From Winogradskyella psychrotolerans (GTDB taxonomy: Bacteria > Bacteroidota > Bacteroidia > Flavobacteriales > Flavobacteriaceae), in assembly GCF_018860565.1 (NCBI RefSeq), contig NZ_JAHKPS010000009.1, forward strand, positions 124,001-188,000: a DNA stretch of 64,000 nucleotides, given 5' to 3'. The translations under genes were made by a program, and so were the position numbers. Of the stretch, positions 16,970 to 25,581 are shown one piece after another. Position 1 is the first letter of the stretch. Each line of letters opens with the position of its first letter. The notes under the pieces were generated by a model that did not search any database, was not told where the DNA came from, and saw only the letters and a list, made by a program, of their open reading frames with translations.

Positions 16970-18595
16970 TTAAGCCGTTACATTATACATCTTTTCGCGT
17001 TGTTCTTTTATCTTTTTATCACTCATGTACTCATCAAACGTCATATAACGATCAATAACTCCACTTGGTGTTAATTCTATAATTCTATTACCAACGGTTT
17101 GCGCAAACTCGTGATCATGTGTTGTTAATAAAATGGTGCCTTTAAAGTTTTTTAACGAATTGTTAAACGCTGTAATACTCTCTAAATCTAAGTGGTTGGT
17201 TGGCTCGTCTAACATTAATACATTAGCTCTCATCATCATCATACGGCTAAGCATACAACGTACTTTTTCACCTCCAGATAAAACATCTGATGTTTTTAGA
17301 GCTTCTTCACCACTAAAAATCATTTTCCCAAGGAATCCTCTAATATTCACTTCCTCTCGCTCCTCTTCTGTTTGTGCCCACTGACGTAACCAATCGACCA
17401 AAGTCAATTTATTATTAAAAAATTCGCTATTATCTAATGGCAAATACGATTGTGTGGTAGTAACTCCCCAATCAAATTTTCCAGAATCCGCTTGTTCATT
17501 ACCATTAAGTATTTGATAAAAAGCTGTTGTTGCTCTAGAATCTTTAGAATACACAACAACTTTATCTCCTTTATTTAAATTGATATCAATATTACTAAAT
17601 AAAATCTCATTTTCTATACTAGCAGATAAGCCTTGAACATTCAAAATCTGATCTCCAGCTTCACGATCGCGTTCAAAAATGATAGCAGGGTAACGACGAC
17701 TAGAACGTTTAATTTCTGATATATTTAATTTATCAATCATTTTCTTTCTACTCGTTGCTTGCTTAGATTTAGCTACGTTAGCAGAGAAACGACGAATAAA
17801 ATCTTCTAATTCTTTCTTCTTTTCTTCAGCCTTTTTATTTTGCTGTGCATGTTGTCTTGCTGCTAATTGAGACGACTCGTACCAAAACGTATAGTTACCA
17901 GAGAAATGGTTAATCTTCCCAAAATCGATATCCGAAATATGTGTACAAACAGAATCTAAAAAGTGTCTATCGTGAGAAACCACAATCACACAGTTATCAT
18001 AATTAGCCAAGAAATTCTCTAACCACGAAATTGTTTCATAATCCAAATCGTTGGTAGGCTCATCCATAATTAACAAATCTGGATTACCAAATAAAGCTTG
18101 TGCTAATAATACACGTACTTTTTGCTTTCCATCTAAATCTTTCATTAAGGTATAATGGTATTCTTCCTTAATTCCTAAGTTAGACAACATAGCTGCAGCA
18201 TCACTGTCTGCATTCCAACCATTCATTTCTTCAAACTGCACTTGAAGCTCACCTATTTTTTCAGCATTTTCATCCGTATAATCAGCATAAAGCGCATCTA
18301 GCTGAGATTTCAATTCATATAAAGGTTTGTTTCCCTTTAAGATGGTTTCTAAAACCGTGTCTTCATCATGCTTATTGTGATTCTGTTCTAAAACAGACAT
18401 ACGCTTACCTGGCTCTAAATGAACACTTCCTGAAGTCGGATCCATTTTTCCTGCTATAATCTTTAAAAAAGTAGATTTTCCGGCACCATTGGCACCAATA
18501 ATACCATAGCAATTACCATTATTAAATGTGGTGCTTACTTCATCAAAAAGTACGCGTTTTCCGAATTGAACTGATAGATTAGAAACTGATAACAT
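16970..18595 (-). CDS. ABC-F family ATPase (YbiT-like)
   Basis: A 541-residue soluble protein with two tandem ABC domains joined by a charged linker (about 240-300, rich in Lys/Glu), the layout of ribosome-associated ABC-F proteins, closest in outline to YbiT. Domain 1 has a full Walker A (GIIGANGAGKST) and Walker B (LLIMDEPTNDLD) but a weak signature (DLDGKQKVR). Domain 2 has a canonical signature (LSGGEKVR) and Walker B (LMLDEPTNHLD), while its Walker A position reads VVVYSKDSRATTAF and lacks GxxGxGK. ABC-F proteins act at the ribosomal E/P region during translation. Only one of the two composite ATP sites has a full motif set. No resistance-type long linker is visible. Confidence 0.9.
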   Translation of the reverse strand: MLSVSNLSVQFGKRVLFDEVSTTFNNGNCYGIIGANGAGKSTFLKIIAGKMDPTSGSVHLEPGKRMSVLEQNHNKHDEDTVLETILKGNKPLYELKSQLDALYADYTDENAEKIGELQVQFEEMNGWNADSDAAAMLSNLGIKEEYHYTLMKDLDGKQKVRVLLAQALFGNPDLLIMDEPTNDLDYETISWLENFLANYDNCVIVVSHDRHFLDSVCTHISDIDFGKINHFSGNYTFWYESSQLAARQHAQQNKKAEEKKKELEDFIRRFSANVAKSKQATSRKKMIDKLNISEIKRSSRRYPAIIFERDREAGDQILNVQGLSASIENEILFSNIDINLNKGDKVVVYSKDSRATTAFYQILNGNEQADSGKFDWGVTTTQSYLPLDNSEFFNNKLTLVDWLRQWAQTEEEREEVNIRGFLGKMIFSGEEALKTSDVLSGGEKVRCMLSRMMMMRANVLMLDEPTNHLDLESITAFNNSLKNFKGTILLTTHDHEFAQTVGNRIIELTPSGVIDRYMTFDEYMSDKKIKEQREKMYNVTA

Positions 18596-18948
18596 ATTTT
18601 AAAACTTTATTGTATTTGCCTTAAGCTTAACTAAGACCAAATTTTGAGAGTGCAAAAGTAGAAAATTTAAGCCAAACTCAACCATATAACTAGATTATCA
18701 ATTTTAAAAAATCATAAAATTTTATATTTTTAAACACTTCCAAATCTTTTTTCCTATCCAAAATAAAAAAATAAAAACCTAATATGACTTATAACTCTAT
18801 AGAAGGAACAATAATTATTAATAAAAGCATTATTTTATCACCTGTAAACGAAATAAATACACACTTAACAATATTTAACGAGGTCTTAACAAGAGTTCAG
18901 TAATGCATCACATACTTTTGTTATACTAATCTTTTATAAAAAAATCTT
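18596..18948. other. 353-bp divergent spacer
   Basis: AT-rich spacer between the ABC-F and thioredoxin-fold lipoprotein genes. It contains one -7 box (18913-18920) and a 39-codon ORF (18784-18903, beginning MTYNSIEG) of doubtful reality. No RNA structure was recognised. Confidence 0.5.
18913..18920 (+). promoter_or_regulatory. -7 promoter box for the 18949 lipoprotein gene
   Basis: TACTTTTG fits TAnnTTTG and lies 28 bp before the ATG. No clear -33 TTTG is seen at the usual spacing. Confidence 0.5.
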
Positions 18949-20409
18949 ATGCTAATCCGACGTATAGTTATTGCTATTACTTTGTTATCTACTGTTTTTG
19001 GATGTCATTTCAAAGGAAATAACACGAGCGATTATGCATACCTAGGTGGAGAAATTATTAATCCAAAGAACAATAGTGTCACCTTATACAATACAGAGGG
19101 TAAAATATTAGATTCTATCACTTTAGACACCAATAATAGATTTATTTACAAGGTAGATAATCTAGAACCAGGATTGTATTCTATTACACATGGTGGAGAA
19201 TATCAAATGTTATTGTTAGAGTCTAATGATAGTATTATGTTTCGACTAAATACATATGATTTTGATGAATCTTTAGTATTTACAGGAAAAGGAGCTAAAA
19301 AGAACAACTATCTTATTAAAACTTACTTATCTAACGAAAAAGAAGCTAAACAGTTAGTTAAGTACTCTAAAATGGAACCCGAAGCTTTTAATGATTTTGT
19401 TGAAAAAAGACGTAACTCTCAACTCGATGAATTTCATCAATTCTTAATGCAAAACGAAGAATCTGAGTTCTTTAAGTCCATTATTGAAGCTAATATTAAT
19501 TATAATGCTTATGCAGATAAAGAGATTTACCCTTTTGCATACTTTGGCAATAATAAGTTAATTCATATTAAAGACTTACCTAAAGACTTTTTTGAACACA
19601 GAAACCATATCGATTATAACGCTAGCCACTTAAGCCGTTTCTTTGCCTATAACCGTTTTTTATCTTCACATATAGAAAATTTAGCTACACATACCTATTA
19701 CAAACACAATGCTTTTCACAGCAAATTTAATAGGCATACTATGGACTATAATATGTCTAAACTCGATTTAATTGATAGTATTATTACTAATGAAACGATT
19801 AAGAACAATCTTTTAAAGTATAAAGCTATAGATTATATCAGTCATAATCATACTGAAATTGAAGCGAATAAATTTTTAGATTATTATTTAACAAAAAGTA
19901 CTAATGATGAAGATCAACGTTACATGAAAGACTTGGTATCATCATTAAAGCGCTTACGTCAAGGTAATCCTCTACCAAATATAGCACTTGTTAATTATAA
20001 CGATACAGAACATTTAATTACTTCTATAATAAACAAACCAACCATTATTTATTTTTGGACTTCTAACTCTAAATCACAATATAGAAATAGTCATTTTATG
20101 GTAGATAAGTTAAAATCTAATTTTCCACAAATGGATTTTATTTCTATTAATGTCAATGATAATGACGATAAATTCTGGAAAAAAATCATTAATAACTACA
20201 GCTTCCCTACAATAAATGAGTTTAAGTTTAAAAATTCTAAACTAGCACGTAAAACTCTAGCTGTAAACTACTTAAATAAGGCTATCATTGTAGATGAGAA
20301 CGCCATGATTTTACATCCAAATGCCAATATTTTTAGCTCTGATTTTAAAGAAACACTTGAAGAATTATTACAAAAAAAGCATCTTATTGTTAAACAAGAT
20401 GCTCTTTAA
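18949..20409 (+). CDS. Lipoprotein with TlpA/thioredoxin-like fold lacking CxxC
   Basis: A 486-residue lipoprotein (signal ending ITLLSTVFGC, lipidated C19). Residues about 30-110 look like the beta-sandwich (DUF4369-type) domain that precedes many Bacteroidetes TlpA proteins. A helical middle follows, then a thioredoxin-like domain (about 335-470) opening GNPLPNIALVNYN and continuing PTIIYFWTSNSKSQYRNSHF. In active TlpA proteins the phrase after FW contains WCxxC; here it is TSNSKSQY, so both catalytic cysteines are missing. It therefore cannot be an ordinary disulfide reductase and may bind partners or have another role. The upstream -7 box suggests its own transcript. Confidence 0.75.
   Translation: MLIRRIVIAITLLSTVFGCHFKGNNTSDYAYLGGEIINPKNNSVTLYNTEGKILDSITLDTNNRFIYKVDNLEPGLYSITHGGEYQMLLLESNDSIMFRLNTYDFDESLVFTGKGAKKNNYLIKTYLSNEKEAKQLVKYSKMEPEAFNDFVEKRRNSQLDEFHQFLMQNEESEFFKSIIEANINYNAYADKEIYPFAYFGNNKLIHIKDLPKDFFEHRNHIDYNASHLSRFFAYNRFLSSHIENLATHTYYKHNAFHSKFNRHTMDYNMSKLDLIDSIITNETIKNNLLKYKAIDYISHNHTEIEANKFLDYYLTKSTNDEDQRYMKDLVSSLKRLRQGNPLPNIALVNYNDTEHLITSIINKPTIIYFWTSNSKSQYRNSHFMVDKLKSNFPQMDFISINVNDNDDKFWKKIINNYSFPTINEFKFKNSKLARKTLAVNYLNKAIIVDENAMILHPNANIFSSDFKETLEELLQKKHLIVKQDAL
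20372..20403 (-). terminator. Terminator for the aldolase gene, inside the neighbouring gene's end
   Basis: AGCATCTT (20378-20385) and AAGATGCT (20396-20403) form an 8-bp stem. Read on the minus strand it is followed by seven T (A run 20372-20378), so it can terminate the aldolase transcript. It is placed within the last codons of the convergent lipoprotein gene. Confidence 0.65.
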
Positions 20410-20427
20410 TATGGGGTAAAATTAATT

Positions 20428-21081
20428 TTAATTTCCTTTCTTATAATCTGCTAAGAACTTTTCTAAACCGATGTCTGTTAAAGGGTGTTTTAATAATCCA
20501 GTAATAGAACTTAAAGGTCCTGTCATAACATCTGCACCTAATTTAGCACAATCTATCACATGCATTGTATGACGTACAGAAGCAGCTAATATTTGCGTTT
20601 CAAAACTGTAGTTATCGTAGATATGACGAATTTCAGCAATAAGATTTAAACCATCTGTAGAAATATCATCTAAACGGCCAATAAACGGAGACACATAAGT
20701 TGCTCCTGCTTTTGCAGCCAATAATGCCTGACCTGGTGAAAACACCAAAGTAACATTAGTTTTAATTCCTCTATCAGAAAAATATTTACAAGCCTTAATA
20801 CCATCTTTAATCATTGGTAACTTAATAACAATCTGATCGTGTAATTCTGCTAAAGCTTCACCTTCTCTAACCATACCATCAAAATCTGTAGAAATAACTT
20901 CTGCAGAAACATCTCCATCTACAATATTACAGATGTCAACATAATGTTTTAAAATATTGTTTGTCCCTGTAATGCCTTCTTTAGCCATTAGTGATGGGTT
21001 TGTGGTAACACCATCTAAAATTCCCATATCTTGAGCTTCTTTAATCTGCTCTAAGTTTGCTGTATCAATAAAAAATTTCAT
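20428..21081 (-). CDS. fsa: Fructose-6-phosphate aldolase / transaldolase-like protein
   Basis: A 217-residue class I aldolase of the small transaldolase family (FSA/TalC). The start [16 protein letters not shown] and the segment [13 protein letters not shown] are family hallmarks, the Schiff-base lysine is K87 in IVIKLPM, and [26 protein letters not shown] is the conserved central block. The family includes true transaldolases and enzymes cleaving fructose 6-phosphate to dihydroxyacetone and glyceraldehyde 3-phosphate; sequence length favours the small, 220-residue group but cannot decide the reaction. It is a single gene, 114 bp from the SDR gene. Confidence 0.9.
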   Translation of the reverse strand: MKFFIDTANLEQIKEAQDMGILDGVTTNPSLMAKEGITGTNNILKHYVDICNIVDGDVSAEVISTDFDGMVREGEALAELHDQIVIKLPMIKDGIKACKYFSDRGIKTNVTLVFSPGQALLAAKAGATYVSPFIGRLDDISTDGLNLIAEIRHIYDNYSFETQILAASVRHTMHVIDCAKLGADVMTGPLSSITGLLKHPLTDIGLEKFLADYKKGN

Positions 21082-21195
21082 AAAAACTTGTTTTGAATTG
21101 TTGTGTTTTTGATTGTCGCGAATTTACGACTTTAAGCCTCATTTAAAGAAATGATTTTATAGAATATATTAACAATAGCCATTACCAACTGCGGT

Positions 21196-21999
21196 CTACA
21201 ATTTATAATGATTCATCAGTAACTTTTCATAAACTTTATCTGGAAGTATTCGTTTTAAAACAATAGAAAATTTCTGCATAAAAGCACCAACCTTATAATG
21301 GATTTTTGGATGTTTAGTTTCAATGATTTTATAAATAGCTTCTGCCATTTGCTTAGGGTCATTTCCACTATCTACATGCTCATCCATCATACGCAACGTA
21401 TCTCCATACGTGGCTTTATAAGGTGAATTTTCTAAAACAGGAGCATGATAACGACCTGCAGCTATATTAGTTGCAAAATCTCCAGGCGCCACATTAGTCA
21501 TATTAATATTAAAACCTTTTAATTCCATTCTAAAAGCTTCAGTTATTAATTCGAAAGCCCCTTTACTTGCACTATACACGCCTCTATATGGTAACCCCAT
21601 ATAACCAGCAATAGATGTTACATTAATTATTAAACCAGAATTATGCTGGCGCATGGTAGGTAAAACGGCTTTAATGACATTAATTGGACCAAATAAATTG
21701 GTTTCAAAATTGCGCTTAATTTCTGCATCAGGAATTTCTTCAATAGGTCCTGTAATTCCCGCACCTGCATTATTTAAAAGCACATCTATTTTAGATTCTT
21801 GCTTTAAAACCTCAGTAATACATTTAGAAATTGTTTCGGCTTTAGTAACATCTAAAGCTACAATTGGAAATTTACTATTAGGATACCTATCAGGGTTCCT
21901 ACTTGTACCATAAACTTTAAACCCTTTAGCTTGAAGAAATTCACCAACAGATTTTCCTATTCCAGAAGAACCCCCTGTTATTAATACAACTTTAGACAT
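21196..21999 (-). CDS. Short-chain dehydrogenase/reductase (SDR)
   Basis: A 267-residue classical SDR. The Rossmann nucleotide motif is TGGSSGIGKS at the N-terminus with an arginine in TSRNPDRY suggesting NADP(H) preference, the structural NNAGAG is present, and the catalytic YxxxK is YSASKG with the serine in NVTSIAGY. The C-terminus (MQKFSIVLKRILPDKVYEKLLMNHYKL) is hydrophobic/basic and may associate with membranes. The substrate is unknown; many relatives act on lipids or long-chain acyl compounds. The gene is monocistronic. Confidence 0.9.
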   Translation of the reverse strand: MSKVVLITGGSSGIGKSVGEFLQAKGFKVYGTSRNPDRYPNSKFPIVALDVTKAETISKCITEVLKQESKIDVLLNNAGAGITGPIEEIPDAEIKRNFETNLFGPINVIKAVLPTMRQHNSGLIINVTSIAGYMGLPYRGVYSASKGAFELITEAFRMELKGFNINMTNVAPGDFATNIAAGRYHAPVLENSPYKATYGDTLRMMDEHVDSGNDPKQMAEAIYKIIETKHPKIHYKVGAFMQKFSIVLKRILPDKVYEKLLMNHYKL

Positions 22000-22147
22000 A
22001 CTGTTTTATATATTATAATATCGAAAATACAAATTATGAAATTAGTAGTGCTTTTAATAAGACACTAACCTCGATTAGAACCGCTATAAACTGAAAAAAT
22101 CTCGATTCGCCAAGGCGTTCAAGATTTGAGTTTAGGGTACAAAAAAA

Positions 22148-22241
22148 GGCAAGCTACCTACATCACACCGCTACGACCATTTACCTTTGCTGCGTTCCCG
22201 CCCTGGAGGGTTCAACAGGAGCTGGTTGTGTAGGACTTGCC
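22148..22241 (-). ncRNA. ffs: Signal recognition particle RNA (4.5S-type)
   Basis: On the minus strand the 94-nt sequence starts GGCAAGTCCTACACAACC and ends GTAGCTTGCC. The ends pair (GGCAAG with CTTGCC, and TCCTACACAACC with a matching 3' arm), and the middle contains GGGCGGGAACGCAGCA, the conserved SRP domain IV core bound by Ffh. A T run follows on the minus strand (A run at 22141-22147), acting as the terminator. It lies alone between the SDR and glutamine cyclotransferase genes. The limits are set by the terminal pairing. Confidence 0.88.
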
Positions 22242-22330
22242 AGGTGCAAAGATACAATCTTTAATTACTTTCGCAATGATTTTTAAACTGAATTTTATTT
22301 AATAACTTGCTAAAAAATTAAACAGACCTT

Positions 22331-23359
22331 ATGCAACTTTATAAATATTTCATTCTCTTATATTTAAGTCTAATAGTAACTAATTGTGGTAACACAAACA
22401 CAGCAAAACAATCTAGCTTATCTATTAATACGACCGTAAAATCTTTAATGCTTGGAGATACGTTAAAACTATCCATAAATAATCCAAAACAATTAGAAAT
22501 CAGCAATATTAGCTATAAAATTAACGGAAAGGCTGTTGATAATAATTCGGTTTTAAATAAAATTACGCTCGGCGAAAAAATTATAACTGCAACAGTAACT
22601 GTTGGTGAAAAGACTGAAACTCTTAAAAAATCTATTAAAGTCTTTAATAATATTATTCCAACTATTTATACTTATGAAATTGTAAACACCTACCCTCACG
22701 ATATAACATCTTATACTCAAGGTTTAGAGTTTTACAATGGCGAATTGTATGAAAGCACAGGTCAGAAAAGAAAATCTAAACTTAGAAAAGTAAATTTTGA
22801 AACTGGTGAAGTTCTAAAAAACATCAATTTAGAAGATCAATATTTTGGAGAAGGTTTAACCATTCTTAACGATAAAATCTATCAGCTTACTTGGCAAGCC
22901 AAAAGAGGCTTTGTTTACGATGTAAATACCTTTGAAAAATTAAAAACGTTTAATTACGGAACAAGTAAAGAAGGTTGGGGAATTTGTAACGATGGAAAAA
23001 CATTATTTAAATCTGATGGTACAGAGAAAATTTACCTTTTAAATCCTGAAAACTTAACTGAGGAAGGGCATCTTGAAGTTTATACCGAAAAAGGGAAAAT
23101 TCCAAGTTTAAACGAACTCGAATGGATTAATGGCAAAATATATGCAAATATTTACCAACGTAATGGTGTGGTAATTATCAATCCTAACACAGGAGGTGTT
23201 GAAGGAGTTATAGATTTTAAACCTTTAAGAAAACTCGTAACTCAACATCCTGAATTAGACGTTCTAAACGGTATTGCTTACCACCCAGAACGTGAAACCA
23301 TTTTTGTAACAGGGAAAAATTGGGACAAACTTTTTGAGGTTAAAATAAAAAAACAATAA
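22331..23359 (+). CDS. Glutaminyl-peptide cyclotransferase, lipoprotein
   Basis: A 342-residue lipoprotein (signal ending LYLSLIVTNC, lipidated C19). Residues about 20-105 form an Ig-like domain. Residues about 110-340 form the five-bladed propeller of plant/bacterial-type glutamine cyclotransferases: YPHDITSYTQGLEFYNGELYEST, YFGEGLTILNDKIYQLTW, KEGWGICNDGKTLFKSDGT, LNELEWINGKIYANIY and LNGIAYHPERETIFVTGKNW. The enzyme converts N-terminal glutamine to pyroglutamate, here at the periplasmic or outer-membrane surface. Many Bacteroidetes exported proteins start with Gln after signal cleavage (several ..AQ sites are seen in this window), which would be suitable substrates; this is inference. Confidence 0.92.
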   Translation: MQLYKYFILLYLSLIVTNCGNTNTAKQSSLSINTTVKSLMLGDTLKLSINNPKQLEISNISYKINGKAVDNNSVLNKITLGEKIITATVTVGEKTETLKKSIKVFNNIIPTIYTYEIVNTYPHDITSYTQGLEFYNGELYESTGQKRKSKLRKVNFETGEVLKNINLEDQYFGEGLTILNDKIYQLTWQAKRGFVYDVNTFEKLKTFNYGTSKEGWGICNDGKTLFKSDGTEKIYLLNPENLTEEGHLEVYTEKGKIPSLNELEWINGKIYANIYQRNGVVIINPNTGGVEGVIDFKPLRKLVTQHPELDVLNGIAYHPERETIFVTGKNWDKLFEVKIKKQ

Positions 23360-23448
23360 GCTTTACTCACTGAAAAGTGTAAGTCACTCATTCATCTTTT
23401 TATTAAACCTATAACTTTTGGTTCTTTGAGATAACAATCAAACTAACC

Positions 23449-24654
23449 ATGAGAAAAGTTATAACCATCAACATTCCAAAACCTTGCCATAAAGATTGGA
23501 ATAAAATGACTCCAACACACCAAGGTCGTCATTGCTCTGCTTGCCAAAAAATAGTTATAGATTTCACAAAACAAACCGACGAACAAATTATTAAAACTTT
23601 AGAGTCTCATAGCCATCTTTGCGGTCGTTTTAAAACGCAACAAATCAACAGAGATCTTGTTATAGCTCGAAAAGACAAAAACAATTATAGGTCTTGGTTG
23701 GCCTCTGGCCTATTTGCTTTTTTTGCGTTTGGAACTCAAAGTACTAACTCTCAAATTGTTTCAAAAACCATTCAAACAGATAGCATACTAAAACCCATCG
23801 TAAAAGGGAAAATAGCAACTTCTATTTTAAATGAGCATATATATACGGGTTCGGTTACAACAGCTATAGACGGTTTACCGCTTCTTGGTGCCACTGTAGT
23901 TCTAAAAAGAACTAAACATAAAGTTTATACCAATTTTGACGGTGTTTTCTCTTTGAAGGCAAAGCCCGGAGACACAATTGAGTTTAAGTACTTTGGTATG
24001 TTTACTCAAAACCTTATTTTAAGTACTAAAAATAACATTACAATAGCATTGAAAGACGATGCGTGTAATAAAAATTATGTAATAGCTGGTTATGTATCTT
24101 ATAATTATAAAAGCAATAACAAGTGTAAAAGACAAAAGAGAAAACTAAAACGTCTAGCTAAGCAAGAAGCCATAAAAAATGGTGAACAAAAAAGAACTGC
24201 TGTAGGTAAATTATTTTACGGAATTAAAAGGTTATTTAATATCTTTAAGCATCAAAAATTGAAGATGCAAATATTTGAAAAAACCATAACCGTTTCAGAA
24301 GAAGATATCGACGATCTTAACCACGTAAATAACGTGCGTTATGTACAATGGGTCCAAGATATTGCTAAAGAACATTGGCTTGCCTATGCTACAAAAGATA
24401 TACTAGAGGCGTATTCTTGGTTTTTAGTGAATCATTATATAGAGTATAAAAGTCCGGCACTATTAGAAGATCAACTTTTACTAAAAACATACGTTTCAGA
24501 AGTTGCAGGTGTTAGTACCATAAGACATGTAGAAATCATCAATATTAATACCAAGAAACTCATTGTAAAATCCAAGGCAAAATGGTGTTTAATGGATTCT
24601 AAAACTCAACGTCCTACACGTTTAACACAAGAAATTGCCGAGCTTTTTAATTAA
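23449..24654 (+). CDS. Fusion: cysteine-rich/CarboxypepD_reg-like membrane protein plus acyl-CoA thioesterase
   Basis: A 401-residue reading frame with two unrelated parts. Residues 1-60 are cysteine-rich (IPKPCHKDWNKM, GRHCSACQK, HLCGRF), about 83-98 are a membrane segment (WLASGLFAFFAFGTQ), and about 130-200 are a CarboxypepD_reg-like beta-sandwich (LLGATVVLKRTKHKVYTNFDG). After a very basic stretch, residue 273 is a methionine beginning MQIFEKTITVSEEDIDDLNH, the start of a complete 4HBT hot-dog thioesterase of about 129 residues (HVNNVRYVQWVQDIAKEHW). Normally these are separate genes. No stop lies between them, so the thioesterase may be made from its own ATG at 24265, or as a true fusion facing the cytoplasm after the membrane segment. 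Confidence 0.8.
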   Translation: MRKVITINIPKPCHKDWNKMTPTHQGRHCSACQKIVIDFTKQTDEQIIKTLESHSHLCGRFKTQQINRDLVIARKDKNNYRSWLASGLFAFFAFGTQSTNSQIVSKTIQTDSILKPIVKGKIATSILNEHIYTGSVTTAIDGLPLLGATVVLKRTKHKVYTNFDGVFSLKAKPGDTIEFKYFGMFTQNLILSTKNNITIALKDDACNKNYVIAGYVSYNYKSNNKCKRQKRKLKRLAKQEAIKNGEQKRTAVGKLFYGIKRLFNIFKHQKLKMQIFEKTITVSEEDIDDLNHVNNVRYVQWVQDIAKEHWLAYATKDILEAYSWFLVNHYIEYKSPALLEDQLLLKTYVSEVAGVSTIRHVEIININTKKLIVKSKAKWCLMDSKTQRPTRLTQEIAELFN

Positions 24655-24733
24655 TATTTAGGTTAAAGTTTTTTTAAAACACAGATTTCTTTCAACTTAA
24701 TCACTTTTCTTTAACGCATCAATCAACTCAACC

Positions 24734-25498
24734 ATGCGTCAACTTAGTATTTTAATCCTATTACTATGCTTACCATTAGCTCTAAAAGCTCAAGTTTTAA
24801 GAGGAAAAGTCTATAACAGTAAAAACACAATTGAAAACATAAAAGTATTTAACGACACCCAGAACCGTTTAACAGCAACAGATAAAAATGGAGATTTTAC
24901 TATTAACGCCAAAGTAAATGATACCATTTTGTTTGAATCTCTATTCTACCATCCAAAAGTTGTTATACTTAAAGACATTCACTTTGAAGACATTGCCGTT
25001 TTTGAGCTCAAAGAAATACTAACTGAACTGGACGAAGTAGAGATTAAAGCAGAACCTGAGCAACCCGTTTTTAAAGAAGAAACCTACAATACAGACCTTC
25101 AAAACATCATTAAAGAAGACATTAAAAACAATCCTCACCTCTATAAGCCACCTGGTTCATCTTATGGTGTCGATTTTGTTTATCTTATTGGAGAAGTGGT
25201 TAAGCTCTTTAAAAAGAATAAAGTAAAAAGCCCTACTTACCAACCTATTACATATACGCAAATGGACTCTTTATTTGAAAAAAGTTCATTCTTCAATAAG
25301 CGTTTAATAACAGAAAATTTAAAAATTCCTGAGGACAAAATTTATCTGTTTTATGATTTTTGTGAAGCAAAATATATCAGTTCCGAATTACTAAAAGAAG
25401 AAAATAAGATGCAATTATTAGAAGCATTAGTTTTAAATAGTCAGCTTTTTTTAATATTACTGGAACAATACAGACAAGAAAATGTGATTAAAGATTAA
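24734..25498 (+). CDS. CarboxypepD_reg-like exported protein
   Basis: A 254-residue protein with a signal peptide (MRQLSILILLLCLPLALKAQ). Residues about 22-95 form a carboxypeptidase regulatory-like beta-sandwich (VLRGKVYNSKNTIENIKVFND, TATDKNGDFTINAKVNDTILFES), the domain that precedes TonB-dependent receptors and similar proteins, followed by ELDEVEIKAEPEQP, which resembles the linker to a plug domain. No plug or barrel follows; the remaining 130 residues are helical and charged. Function unknown; it may be part of the cell envelope stress or surface machinery. It follows the fusion gene on the same strand after 79 bp. Confidence 0.8.
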   Translation: MRQLSILILLLCLPLALKAQVLRGKVYNSKNTIENIKVFNDTQNRLTATDKNGDFTINAKVNDTILFESLFYHPKVVILKDIHFEDIAVFELKEILTELDEVEIKAEPEQPVFKEETYNTDLQNIIKEDIKNNPHLYKPPGSSYGVDFVYLIGEVVKLFKKNKVKSPTYQPITYTQMDSLFEKSSFFNKRLITENLKIPEDKIYLFYDFCEAKYISSELLKEENKMQLLEALVLNSQLFLILLEQYRQENVIKD

Positions 25499-25581
25499 TA
25501 AAACAAATATAATTCTAGAACTTCATAATAAAACCTAACTTCAAAAGTTATATTTTTAAGCCTTAATTATATTTATTACTT

